Part shown: piece after piece, positions 14,301-26,166 of the stretch
Layout of the letters: each line of letters starts with the position of its first letter
Numbering within the stretch: the stretch's first letter is position 1
Assembly (NCBI GenBank): GCA_946803715.1
Contig: CAMPET010000069.1
Location: 3,065-48,962, forward strand
Source: Beroe ovata
Taxonomy: Eukaryota > Ctenophora > Nuda > Beroida > Beroidae
DNA length: 45,898 nt
Reading direction: 5' to 3'
The notes under the pieces: generated by a model
Told to the model about the DNA's origin: nothing
The model's database searches: none
What the model saw: the letters and a program-made list of their open reading frames with translations, nothing else
Program-made: the position numbers and the translations under genes

Positions 14301-17300
14301 TACCAACTTCCGTCAGAAACATGCTATTCCTATCACACCAAGGACCAGCACCAAGCATGATTGATCTCCTTCATGTTCAGGTGTTCAGAATTCTGGAGAA
14401 ACCAGAGATCAGAGTTTCCGAGGACGAAGTCCCGTTAAAACTGAAGGACATGTACAGGGAGGGCTGCTTCGAGGCTGCATTTCCCCTCCACGCAGGAGGG
14501 TATAAGATGGGGGAGAGTAAGGCGAAGTGGTCTGATATCAATATTGGTGAGGACTGAGGATTCTTATTATATAGGATTGAGTGATATCCCGACCGTGATT
14601 TGGGAATTCGAGCGATTCCACTTTAAAATAGGATTACCACCACTATAATCACCGCCGGTCGCGCATCGAACCGCTCTGCTTGGTCTGGTCCCTCAGCATG
14701 GCACCCCCTACCAAACCCCTCGTCTCAATCCTACTCCCGTTCCTTGCCTCAACTACTCAACTACTCAGGCGAGATTGACAATCCGAGAAAACTGCTCCGA
14801 TACTTCTGGAGTTCATCTCATATGTCCTGGAAATACCAACCAATCAACATCGTCAAAAACTACTTCGGTGCTGTGACTGCCATGTACTTTGCATACGTTG
14901 GTGCGTAACCTTTCTCATTGAGAAGTCATCCTAAAATTCCCGTACGATCAAGATTAATTTTCTCCTAACCTCTGGGATTCCATAATTTCCTTCCTAAGGA
15001 TTTTCAGTTATTAATCAATTATTGAACAAATTCAATTATCCCGATCCCTGAGATCCCCAACCACGCAGGTTTTTACAACATGACCCTGATAATTCCTGCC
15101 ATCGTGGGGAGCATTGTTTTTTTGTACGGGATCGTACAGATGTTTTACAGTGAGACGGTCAGTCAGATCTGTAACAGTGGTACGAAGTATCTGATGTGTG
15201 CTGACTGTTACATAGACGGCTCGTGCGAGGCTACCTACATATCGGACTACTGTTTCACCACTATGGTATTGTATAATACACGTATACATTTCCGTATACA
15301 TTGTATATGTATATGTATATTGTATATGCATAATATACGTATACCTACAAATTGTATATGTATATGAGACATTGTTATCTACTGATTTACACGCGTTTTG
15401 AATCTGTTAAGAGATTTCCCGCGCGGCAAGAACGTGGTATTGAACTAAATTTAACAGCTTGTTCCCAGATAACGAGTGCTGCCAACAACGGGGCTGTTAT
15501 CGTATTCTCTATCATTATGATGCTGTGGCTTGCTGCGTTTGTCACGTTTTGGAAGCGACAGCAACACACCATTGCTCACACGTGGGGCACAACAAATAGC
15601 CGGAGCGCATCGGTAAGAGGGGGGAATTTTATGAAGGAGTACAATACTCTCGTGACAGGAATATTGCCATCATTTTCAATAATAATTTCCACGCGATGTT
15701 TCAATATTACACTGAGTAGAGCAACAGCTTTTTCAACTGCACACTGCACACTGCACACTGCACTTCGATTATTTTGTACAGGCTGAAGTGAGGGTGAAGT
15801 ATACGTTGACGAAGTGCAACGAGTTCAGATTTAACAGAGCGACAGGGAAGAGAGAACATCATATCACCTTCTTCCAGAGACTGCCCCAATATATACTCGC
15901 GTTCACTGTCATCGCTTTATTTGTACGTTGACCAGGAAATGAGTTATGCAAACATTTGGTGTCGGTTTTAAGGCGGAATGCGGATAGGTAGCTCTCTATG
16001 TTATCAAGAAATCCAGCCAACATTCTCAACATGTTGGGTATAAGACGATCCAACCTCTAACAGCTATACACCTCGTTTCAGTTATCTGTGGCGTTCATGT
16101 TAACTCTCACAATCACAATCTATAACTACTCGTTGAGTGTTTCCCTGGAAACAGCCAAGAATCAGAACTCCTTCACCAAGAAGTACGCTAACGAGATTGC
16201 TAACGTGATAACGGGTGGAATTAGCGGAACTGTCATACTCATTCTGTCCGTTGTGAGTTTGCTGCTGCGGGATGAAATGTGATGCGGGTAAAAAACCGTG
16301 CGGGACGAAATATATATTCGTGAATTTTCTCATCCCTCATTCCGCTCTCCCTTCAGATATACAGACGGATAGCAAACAAACTGACCAACTTGGAAAACCA
16401 TCGAACTCAGAAAGACCATGATAACCATCTATCGTTCAAGATTTACCTGTTTGAGTTTGTGAACTACTATGGTACACTTTTCTACATCGCATTCTTCAAG
16501 GGGAATGTCAGCTCGCCCAGCACCCCGAAATACCTGTACGGGAAGTCTATGAAAGTGGAGGGATGTGCTCCTGGCGGATGTATGAGTGAGGTAGGAGTTC
16601 ATTCCAAGATAAATCTTTGAGACGAAATCAATAATGAATATCGGAGCTCAGACATGGAGAGACTCAGTTTTATTTCTCTGTGTTTCTATCCTTTTTGCGA
16701 GATTCTAGCCCTGAAGTAACCACGCTTTTTTCTCCAGGTCTCTATCCAGATGATCCTGATCATGACAATGCGTCGCCTCGTTCCCATCCTCAAACACATA
16801 CTCCGTACCCTGAACATAAACCGGATCAAGGAGGAACTCAAGTTGAAATTCCTCACCCCTCTAGTATCGTGTTGTCACATTGATCGGGCGATAAAGTGGC
16901 GGAATATGGCGAAACATAATCTAGAGGATTTCAAGAATGAGAGACCTCAGTTCATCCAGGACTTTGAGCTGACTGATCCACTGGAAATGTACCAGGAATA
17001 CGCGAACAACGTCATCCAACTTGGTGAGAATGAGGAGTGAGGATAGGTATAATTTCCAATTATGGGCATGTCCAAATATGGGCATGGTATTCACCTCCGT
17101 TCACCCGAATACTGATCCCGTGATCCGTCAGGATTTCTAACGATGTTCGTGACAGCGTTCCCCCTCGCTCCTCTGATTTGTCTCTTCGTGAATTTCTGGC
17201 AACTGCGACAAGACGCTACTCGATACGTTAAACGTGTTCGACGTCCAGTGGGATTCAGATCAGAGGGAATCGGCAGTTGGATGAACATTCTGGAAGTTCT

Positions 17301-18201
17301 ATCTCGGATAGCAATCCTGGTCAATGCTGTTCTCATCGCGTTCACGTTTGACTACCTGCCGATGATTGTGTACCAGCGATTCTATGGTGACACTGAGACT
17401 ATGGCCGGATATGTGGACTTCATGTTAGCTACACACAACTTTACTCTTGCTAACGGAACAACTCAGACCTGCAGGTGATCTTTTGAATCATTCTTTGATT
17501 TGAGAGACTTTGAAATTTATAACGACTTTCGTACCATGAGCGGCCTGCAAATGTCCAAAATTTTCGCGAATGAGCCCCAACACAGATCATCGTGTTTCCC
17601 CCAGATATTGGTCATACATCCACCCTGCCCGAGACGACCACTCCAACTTCTGGATGGAGCTCATGTTGGCTAGGATGCTCTTCATCTTCCTTTTCCAAAA
17701 CTTGGTTTGGGCTGCAGTGAGAGTGCTCGAATTGGTGTGCGATAGTACCCCGAAATCTGTCAGAGAAAGAAGTGAGTTGGTACTTACTGGACTTTCTCTT
17801 ACTACTTAAGTTATTGTTTACATTCGTTTCAGCGATCGTTTTAACGATTGTTTATTTAAATTTGCTTTTCAATTTGTTTTGATAATGTAAGATTTATTTT
17901 CGCTCATCTAACACACCTGACACCTCCCTCCCCGTCAGTGGTGTTGGAGGAACAGATAGCGCAGGAATGGTTGAGTTCTGACGAGGATGATTCAGGTGAT
18001 GAACAGGATGGAGATGATGATAAGACTGCAACCACCCCCCAACCACGACTTTCTAGTTTCTACAGGTATTATGATGTCTATTCGAGATTTTTTGATGATA
18101 TTTTTGCCATTTAACACTGAATCAACTCAACCCCAACATCGATTTATGGGATAATCTCAGTTTATTCATTTCACAGGCGTAGTTGGTCAGAAGTTATCTG
18201 A
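8391..18201 (+). CDS. Anoctamin (TMEM16 family) membrane protein, at least 21 exons
   Basis: Exons: 8391-8585, 8845-8959, 9253-9605, 9801-9915, (one or more missing), 11876-12114, 12833-12953, 13176-13317, 13559-13755, 13892-13985 (allelic copy 14140-14233), 14381-14546, 14769-14900, 15069-15265, 15469-15612, 15782-15922, 16082-16252, 16357-16590, 16738-17023, 17132-17474, 17605-17771, 17939-18065, 18177-18201. Splice phases agree from 11876 to the stop. Visible protein is about 1230 residues. The cytoplasmic N-terminus has VDFVLVYKPL and AAFPLHAGGY; the transmembrane core has QPINIVKNYFGA, FVNYYGTLFYIAFFKG, CAPGGC, VIQLGFLTMF and FPLAP. These are family-diagnostic. Anoctamins are dimeric Ca2+-gated chloride channels or lipid scramblases. 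Most acidic Ca2+ ligands look replaced here, so activity is uncertain. The tail is acidic (EDDSGDEQDGDDD). Start ATG 8391 is the first in frame, but an upstream exon is possible. The exon(s) between 9915 (phase 1) and 11876 (needs phase 2) were not found. Confidence 0.94.
9304..9468 (+). repeat. 17-bp coding minisatellite inside the anoctamin gene
   Basis: Nine full units of GTCAATCATCAGCACAA (9304-9456) plus a partial tenth unit lie in exon 9253-9605. Because 17 is not a multiple of 3, each unit is read in a different frame. All three frames are free of stops, so the protein repeat is 17 residues long (SSAQVNHQHKSIISTSQ). Units vary by only a few substitutions. It is a low-complexity hydrophilic linker in the cytoplasmic N-terminus. 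Confidence 0.9.
9601..9652 (+). repeat. 20-bp triplication of a splice donor
   Basis: The exon 9253-9605 ends TTGAG|GTTGTT. The same donor context occurs three times at exact 20-bp spacing (after 9605, 9625 and 9645) within a tandem repeat. Only the first keeps the frame into exon 9801-9915. Confidence 0.7.
13892..14409 (+). repeat. Duplicated exon pair around an N: probable unmerged haplotypes
   Basis: 13892-14124 and 14140-14409 are near-identical. Each has the exon RAIRAPFNYAKKCRFLG..., an intron and the start of the exon VFRILEKPEI. Exon differences are two third-position synonymous changes (GCG/GCA Ala, TCG/TCA Ser). The intron of the first copy (13986-14095) is 37 nt shorter than that of the second (14234-14380). 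The first copy breaks off at the N at 14125 next to a C-run. One copy is enough for a continuous reading frame. Confidence 0.85.
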
Positions 18202-20449
18202 CACGAAATGGATTGAAGACGTGCAGAACAATGATAGAATATTTCAGAGGATTTGCTCGACGATTTTCGAATGGACAGTCCGCAATTACAGTATTTTAAC
18301 TCGTATTTATATGTTCGAACTGAACTTTGAGCCAAGTTTTATTTTAGCCAATTTCCGTATGTTTTTGATAATTGATTTGTGAGAACCTACCGTATGAAAC
18401 TGACCTTGTTTTCATAAAAGCCTTTTAATTCGCTTCATAAATATGATCTTCGCTAAATTGCAAAGTTGGTTTTTCCCACGATCTCTTGGCGCGCGCATGA
18501 CTTTGAATAGATGAATTAATGACGCGCCCCGCGCATACGAAATAAGTCGTGAGACGAGGCGCGTTACTGCAACGTATCCACTGCAAAACACGAGGTGACG
18601 CGTTGAGCAAGAAGTATTCTACCCAAACACTTATACCCTAGATGGCTTATTAAAAGGCAATATATGCATCTCTTTGTGCAGTAATTAAAGTGTGAATGTC
18701 ACGAAAAGTCTGTGCCATTGTAGGTGCTCCGACCTTCTAATCATTCCAGTGGCACTACCACTTTCATATGAACTCTACTTGAAGTAATGTAATAACCATT
18801 TCATCCAATTTCCCCTCTCTTGCACTTATTTAGATGTAAAAGAGAGAGAGAGAGGGTGGCGATGGTGGGTAAGAGAGACTGGACATTTCTTCATGCGGGC
18901 AGGGAACGCCAAATTAAATGGGTTATTAAACCAATTAAAGCCGTCTACATAGAACTAGCAACATCGAAATGCGTTCCTATAGCAACGTATGACGTCAAAG
19001 GTCAATCTCACCTAAATATTTGAATGCTGATGATAGGGCGGTAGTTCGGATAAGTACCATCCGCAACCTACCTCTGAGTCACCAGACAGACAGGCACCTC
19101 TATCCAAGCACATCACACGACACCACTTTTATTTTTATTTTTCTTGGACACCAATTCAGTCTGACACCTATCTAGTCTGACACCAGTAAAACTTCACACC
19201 ACTCCACATCGGCACTACTCCATATTGACACAACTCCACATTGGCACTACTCCATATTGACACCACTCCACATCGGCACTACTCCATATTGACACCGCTC
19301 TGTCACCACTATTCCTGACAGTCACTGAAAGACCAATGCACAGCACTCTGTGTTTAAATTAAATCTACCCAATTGCCCCACTTACCACACCCACCACCCA
19401 TACCTTGGATGGAAGGCATAGTCAAAATAGCACAACGTTTTAACTTTATTAAAACGATGTTTTCATAACATTTGTTTGTGTGTTTATCTGTGTGTGTTTA
19501 TCTGTGTGTGTGTGCGTGCGTACTGCGAGTGGGGAAATTTTCCACAATAGAATGGCTTAGATTGAGGGTAAAAGTCGCAAGACCGATGGTAAAGAAGATA
19601 AACAGCATCAGATATTTTCTAGAGAATGCCACTCTCTATGTGTGTGCAGTATGTATGTTGGGAAGAATGAGATGTTAAAAGCATATNTGTTGCTAAGTGG
19701 TGATCGTGACCGTCAGTTAAGGGATCATTTAGACAGATTTATCTGTGTTACACACACCATGCTCCAAGGTATTTAGAAATAACTTGCGTTCATATAAAAA
19801 TGATGCTCGTTTCTCGGGACTCCAAAATTGCAACCTGTGAAGATTCTTATGTACCCAAAACATATTTCCTGTGAACAATAATTAAATAATTCCATCTCAG
19901 GATGATCATTAGGCTCACAGAATATCTCCCTCCACTTGATTGTATACCCTGTGTACCATCACCATTAACACACCACGGTGCCAAGTATTGCACCACCAGC
20001 ACCAGCTGGTACATGTACCATGATGTTTCTGTGAGAAGTGTAATATGGGATCTCATCACACACCTGCTACAACACACCTGACTTGTTCTAAGACCCATGT
20101 CACAGCTGTTTATTGCTATGCAACTTCAGAAATGTAAAAATACACATGGGGATTGGATCAGTTTCAGGAGAAAATGTACGTGCACAATTTTGATAGTATC
20201 TTAAAACACAGCTAACACAGTTCACTCAAACGCGATGCTGTGAGAATTCGGGAAAGTTCAATCACGGCTTAGTTTAAGGCATGTCTTGTTATAGTATGGG
20301 TTGTAGTTTAAAAGAGGGATTGGACTTGCGGAATCTGTAAAAAAATGGAGTCGCATACTCTTCATTCTTCGAATCGTTATGAAATGTCGCCAAATTTCTG
20401 AGGAAATAACCTAAGGAACTTACTAATTACTATTCGTCAAAGAAGGATC
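18202..20449. other. Intergenic region downstream of the anoctamin gene
   Basis: No gene was recognised. It holds the anoctamin 3' UTR, a CpG-rich patch at about 18480-18610 with several GCGCGC blocks, a GA tract at 18840-18856, a 32-bp minisatellite and a TG tract (19470-19515). A single N is at 19687. Confidence 0.5.
19195..19300 (+). repeat. 32-bp minisatellite
   Basis: Three full units (19195-19226, 19227-19258, 19259-19290) plus a partial one. Each contains CACTACTCCATATT preceded by ACTCCACAT(C/T)GG. The first unit starts CACACC and the other two GACAC. Upstream copies near 19150-19195 are degenerate. Confidence 0.85.
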
Positions 20450-21087
20450 GCGGTATGAAGGAAGATGATGAGTTTACACTGAGTGATGAAGTCTGGCTGG
20501 AGGGTGATGAAGTGTGCTCGGTACTTGGTAGTCGCAAATATTTGAAATGTGCTCAAAAATGAAATAGAGGAGTTTCTCGACTTTGCATCTGAATACTCAC
20601 CTATAGTGGTAGACAGAAAACAGTCTACCGTTGTGGTACTATGGAGTCTACCGTTACTAAGATGGGTGAAACTCGCAGCCATCAGAAAACGGGCACTCTG
20701 TTCGGTCTATCACCTAGCATATGTTCCGAATAGCGTGATGAAAAACATCATGATAACCTCCCCGCCTTACCTAGCTACCAAATCTCGGCATTCTTTGTGC
20801 CTCTCAAACTCACGATATCAAATACGGTGCAGAATCGCACGTTTAGGTACCACGATATCCATTGTACCTCTCTCGGCTTTCTTTATCGAATTATACCTCC
20901 CGGCGAAAACGGGTCCAACGCAAACAGAGCTGTATTATATTTCGTACTGAGACAATCCGTATCTAAACAATCGCAGTGCATTTGTTCTGATTCACATGTT
21001 TCCTATCCAGCTCTCGCTTTGTTACTTTTTGCAGTGTTATCTTTGATTTGTCGAATCTGCCTTGCTGTCTATTGCAGAACATTGTAG
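20450..21087 (+). pseudogene. Possible coding segment with frameshifts, unrecognised
   Basis: Three overlapping + strand frames follow one another. A short acidic peptide starts at ATG 20455 (MKEDDEFTLSDEVWLEGDE). A second frame runs over about 20549-20780 (NEIEEFLDFASEYSPIVV, then WVKLAAIRKRALCSVYHLAY). A third ends with TAG at 21085-21087, has an NRT glycosylation sequon, and closes with a hydrophobic stretch (ALALLLFAVLSLICRICLAV) that could be a C-terminal membrane anchor. No convincing splice sites join them. It could be a decayed gene, a transposon fragment, a gene with sequencing frameshifts, or chance. I do not recognise a family. Confidence 0.25.
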
Positions 21088-22690
21088 AGTAGCATTGTGA
21101 GTGTAGTTTTCCTTTGAGAATTCACATGCAAAAGTGGGAGTTTTTCTCTATCTTTCAAAGTTTTGAAGCACCTCAAGTATTTAGGAATCCAGCAAAAAGA
21201 GCCTTTGTCAGCATTTAGTTATGTGGAAAATGTCATTCAATTATATGTCGTTGTAAGTAGCAAAGTACTGTTGCAAATTAACCTCTCGCGTTACATTATC
21301 ACGTATTCAATTCAACTTGTCTTTATATCATGTACCTACCAATATCCCGATGCTGTAACTTCATCAGTTCAGTGTTAGCAGTGTAACTGTTGTTGTAACT
21401 ACCTACATAAGTTTAACTGTAACTACCTATTCATGAGTTTAAAATCTAGCACTGTTATATAGCGAATGTATGGCGGATAACCTACGTTGATAGACTATTA
21501 CGCTAACGATTATAATACGCGCCCACCTACTATACAATAACGCTATGATTCCAATAAACTATGATATCCAAATCTTCCCACAGTCATTTTCCCATGCTTA
21601 TAGTTTTTACCAGTTTTAAATCTCAAACTTATTCATAGTTGACGATGACAACAATAGAAATATCCAGGGAATATAATATTTTCTCAGTCAACAAACGCAT
21701 GCTGAAAGTTATACTATGTAACTATGTTAAGCTTGGGAAATTTGATTATCGAGGTTTAGTTTTAGTTTTTGTGAGTGTGATTTTTTGTCACGATAGGACG
21801 TACAATATTAGGTATTGGTTTGGTAAAAATAGGAATTCGTGTTACAACAATCTCCATGATTGATAATATTATTCTTCGATAAAAATGAATGATTCCGTCA
21901 TTTCAGAAAGATAACTAAAGCCCTGATTTGATCTGGCCAATTTGGATGCTCCACTGAACTGATCATCGCCACCATAATGTCATAAGCCACCCTGGTTAAG
22001 CCACTTCTAGTAGAGTCAGCGTGGTTCAAGCTAATGACCATAACTGATCTCCACTTGATCACAGAGATAATCCATTCCGACTACGAAGTTTGGTTATTTG
22101 TGACTGATTTTTCCTCAAGCGACTGACGGCAGTTCTGTATCTTATTTTCATCACTTATCTCGTTACCTACATCCTTTCTTTCTATGTCCATCCTTCCTGT
22201 TTTGTTGCTATACATGACGGCCATAACTATATCCTTGAGTTCAATTTTCCACTACCCTAGAGTGACTCCAAGCCATATGTGACGCCTTATAAAAACGTGA
22301 TTCAAAGATGAATGTTGCCATGAACATGCTCAGAAGTGAAATGAGGTGTTCACTTTCAGCAACGATAATTGTGTTGAGGCATTTTATCAAAATTACATTA
22401 TTTATGTCGGGAAGTACCATTATCGATTCCATTAGTGAAATATTTGCCGCATTTCTTTGTATCACATTTCTTTTTGACAATGCTATTACATATCACCGCT
22501 CACTCATGAACCATCAAAATTTGATTACATAATCACCTAGAGTATATTAAGAATCAGTCAAGTGGTAAGAAAACGAAAAAAAGGGAGGAGGGGAAATCTA
22601 TCGTTTGATATTCACTGATATCGATTTGTATCTGCTCTGGATTTCAGTGATTATTCCTCTCTCCAGCTTCCTATGAAAGATAGAGTAATG

Positions 22691-22733
22691 TCACGTGATT
22701 CGTTGCCACTGGTCACGTGACATGTCACGTGAC
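22691..22733. promoter_or_regulatory. Cluster of three TCACGTGA palindromes (E-box / CLEAR-like)
   Basis: TCACGTGA occurs at 22691-22698, and the full decamer GTCACGTGAC at 22712-22721 and 22724-22733. The decamer is the bHLH-LZ (USF/MITF/TFEB class) palindrome known as the CLEAR or M-box core. No gene start was identified next to it, so a regulatory role is inference. Confidence 0.45.
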
Positions 22734-22828
22734 ACATATCTACTCATGATACTCAGCTTAGAACGCTGAGTTCAATACCTGATTAGATTAAAAAGAACAG
22801 TGTTTAGGACAATCGTGTGCGATAGGTG

Positions 22829-22881
22829 TTTGCGTGCGCGTGTGTGCGTGCGCGCGCGCGTGTGTGTGTGTGTGTGTGTGT
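22829..22881. repeat. GT/GC dinucleotide tract
   Basis: Alternating purine-pyrimidine tract with a GCGCGCGCG core followed by about ten GT repeats. It is of the kind able to adopt Z-DNA. Confidence 0.9.
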
Positions 22882-24350
22882 ATGTTTCACATTTTAAGCC
22901 CATATTTATGTCCGAAGGTGTGATTCTAAATTCCCCAAATAATGAACACCTAATATAATTCTCCTTCATGATTTCCTCCAATAACCTGTGTTTGCCATAC
23001 AACATGTAATATATTAATTAACCTGTGTGTCCTATATCGCATGCCTTACTGTGATACACCATTTTACCGTTATCACCCCCTGTACGCGAGGGCACGTTTG
23101 CTAGTACTTTTGCGCAGGTTTTTAAGTGAAATCCAATCGCGCCGATTTAAAAGTAGCCAGGGGGAACGTTATTGACATCTAACAAATATTGTTACCAGCA
23201 TCTTTNTGTGTTTCTGTGTGCGCGTGCCTCTTCTTTCAATTTCGGAATGGTATTTTACATTTCTACCTCATAGGTACTTCTCCTTATCAGAGTTATGGCA
23301 CCTGTCTTGCTAGTTTACCTCCTGGTTTGGTTGATCACTGGTTCACGAAGCTCAGCCACAGCTTTCAATTTCTGTATTCACAAAGGTGAGATTACCAGAT
23401 GACTCTTTGCCAGATTTTTTACAGTACATTGCTTTTAACATAACGAACAATTTCGAGTTGACCAAATTTCATGGTCTGAGGTGAATCTGTGCCATGGTGG
23501 AAGCCCCATTGGGGCACGAGCAAAATTGCGAATTTAAAGCAACTATTCCATTTTGTACACCAGGTGAGCGATATCCAATAAGCCATGGACTATGGTATGA
23601 TGGAATAAATGGTCGAATACAATGACCACATCCATCAGTTCATTGTTTATAGTCGTGCCATTCTTCCTGCAAATCCAATACTATCATATGCCCGTCTTTA
23701 TTACCGCCAATCAAAATCGAAACCATGCACAATTCGTAATTACGTTATTGCTGGCACAACACCACCATTACCCACACCATGTATTGTGTGGGCACAGAAT
23801 AGAATCTCACGGTCACAAACGATTTGATAGCATGTTTTAACCGGAAATCAGGCAGAGAATGATTGCGTCTTTGGATGCTTCGATATAGCGCAAATCCTTC
23901 ATTGCGAGACAAAATTGTGTGTTTTTGTTTCAGTGTGTGTTTGTGACAGTGTTTGTGTGTGTCTGTGTGTGTCTGTGTCTGTGCGTTTGCTCAATTCATC
24001 ATGATATTGATTGCTTTCCAAAACAATCATCACTGAATGGTGAACAGTGTAACTTTCATACTTTAATTACATTCTCTTGGCCGGGCATGATACACGATCA
24101 CAAAACCGTGTCGGCGACCAATTATTCCAAATAAGGAAAAGAGCACAATAGAGAGGTTTAGAGCAGCGGCTTAGAATTTTTCAATGAATTTGCGAGGTGG
24201 CAGGGCTACTTGAAAATTTACAAAGAAAAATTTGCCTTGTGGGCGGCATTAAATTTGATTGGGGGGGGGGGNGGGGCAAGGAAGGGAATAGAAGATAACA
24301 TGACTCAATTATCGAATTACGATTGATAAGTGCCCCTCTTTTCCCCTCAG

Positions 24351-25811
24351 GAGTGACCCATCCGCTGAACACGATATTTGAGGACAAGTGTAACCGGTGT
24401 ATGTGCAGAGAATTCGGCGTTGGGACCGCTCATTGCACAAACGTGAAGTACGTATTAATTATACTATATTTGGGCAGGACGAACCGCTCTTGGCAAATTT
24501 ATCGTAGTCTATAACTGCTACGAAGTCAATGGCGTTCTTAGGCGTAGTGCTTTTGACTATACACTTTTTCTACACCATTGAGAATACATCAATACCAACA
24601 AGCATTGAGAGTACTGCAGGCATGAAAATTGAGGTAAACATTTCAGATGTTTGAATTATTTGACTCCTCAACTGTGTAGAGGTGTAGTGAACAAAACCTT
24701 CCATGCACATCGCATACATGACCATGTATGAAAACACAATGTTGCTCGCGATTGCGCAACACAATGTAAAATGACAATATGTTCCCGTATTGTGACTGTG
24801 ATGTAGGTGTCACATTTTCACCCTGTCACGATGCAGTAATGAGCTATTATTATAGTAGTTACTGTTATAGTAGTAGGGAGGTGCTGCAGACGTGGTGAGA
24901 ATATCATTCCCAGTGGATTCCCAGTGGAAGTGGTGCGATTTCCATGTCCAAATCAACTCGAGCTTATATAAATAGCAAATCCACTCCTGACCACTCTTAT
25001 CCATACCTTTCCCGAAACCCCTCCACTCAGAAATCACTCGACAAACACACCACTTCCCCATTGATAATTTATTACTTATTTATCATCCTCTATTAATTTC
25101 AGGTGTAACAAGTTGGTTGTGGATCCACCGCTATGCACCCATAACTGCATCGGCCGACAGGGTAACCTCGACTCACCTGCCCCAAACTGGGGCAAGGATC
25201 ACCTCGATAACCACATCTTCATCAGACATGGTCTCATTCTGACCGGGAATGAGGTAGAGCCGTACGATGCCGGACCGAGGATTCAGTCACACATCAATCC
25301 GCCAGGGTTTGCGAGGGAAGAGAAGGGTGGTAGTGACACATTTGACAGTTTACACCCCCTCAAGCTGTCACCAGGTGACAACGTGTCACAGGTGTCTGGA
25401 GCAAAGGTGTCACGAGATCATGAGGGACTGTCACCGGATAATCGAACACAGGAATCTGCGACACCCGGACCTCTGTTTACAGAACCGGCGACAAATCATA
25501 CCAGTGATGACGAACTTGATACAGCACTAGAGTTCAATGAGAAGCCGGGAAAGTCGGAGCGTGGACCAGAGCTCAAATCTGGGGGTGGTATAGTGAGGAG
25601 AAAAGGAAAGAAGAATAGTATGGGCGGTGAGATCAAGAACATCCTGCAGGGTGCTCAGAATAGCCAAGATTCCCGCGATGGAAAAGGACAAAGGAAGGTT
25701 CATCATAGCAGGGTGAAGAATATCCGAAATAGAGGCCCCAAGAACAACAGGGCCAACCTTGTACTGAAGAACAGACTTGATGAGTTGTTCGGCGTTGATG
25801 AAGGAGAATGA
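24351..25811 (+). CDS. VWC-like cysteine-rich protein, two 3' exons (first exon uncertain)
   Basis: Exon 24351-24447 has acceptor TTTTCCCCTCAG, enters in phase 1 and ends GTGAA|GTACG in phase 2. It joins exon 25103-25811 (acceptor TTAATTTCAG). The junction gives HCTNVKCNKLVVDPPLC. Cysteines are spaced C-x2-C-x-C-x(9)-H-C-x4-C-x(9)-C-x3-C, resembling the second half of a von Willebrand factor C module, as found in secreted BMP modulators and matrix proteins. The remaining 200 residues are hydrophilic, rich in Ser/Asp, and become strongly basic (RRKGKK, QRKVHHSR, RNRGPKNNRAN) before an acidic end. Secretion is expected but no signal peptide is joined. Candidates are 23622-23811 (weak donor) or the displaced exon 28143-28239. 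Full function is unknown. Confidence 0.5.
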
Positions 25812-25982
25812 AGATTGGAGATAATACAAAGGTTACCCGAAACAATGATCTCTACCAGAAATTAAGTCCAGTTGCGGCATACGATGCTGGAATGATGAGA
25901 GCAAAAACTAAAGACAAAGTTGAATTGATTACGTCTCTTCTGCTGAAATAAATAATACAGCAATTGCGAGAGAAAGCAATAA

Positions 25983-26166
25983 TCGTTGAATACCCCCTTA
26001 CATGCAGACCGACTCCATGCAGACCGACACCATGCAGACCAACCCCATACAGAATCTGCATGGCGTCGTATTTTCCCGAAAAAACGACGCCATGCAGACC
26101 AGAAATTCTATAGAGCCCAGTCTGCATATCGTCGTTTTTTCCCGCTATTCCGTCACCATGCAGACC
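25983..26166. repeat. CATGCAGACC repeat cluster with embedded hairpin
   Basis: CATGCAGACC occurs at least five times, and a perfect hairpin lies inside with arms 26055-26069 and 26084-26098 (15 bp, TCTGCATGGCGTCGT). A second, imperfect inverted unit follows near 26121-26142. The minus-strand frame reading GLHGVGLHGVGLH is a by-product of the repeat. Confidence 0.8.

Larger units (their letters stand above)
21088..24350. other. Intergenic region with simple repeats
   Basis: No supported gene. It contains a CACGTG palindrome cluster (22691-22733), a GT/GC tract (22829-22881), a TG-rich tract (23932-23988) and a G-run with an N (24261-24276). A phase-compatible but weak candidate first exon for the downstream VWC-like gene lies at 23622-23811. 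Confidence 0.45.

Noticed and set aside
23622-23811. Possible first exon (MTTSISSLFIVVPFFLQ) for the VWC-like gene
   Set aside because: Its end is phase-compatible, but the donor (GTCACA) is poor and a second + strand frame overlaps it; kept only as a weak alternative.
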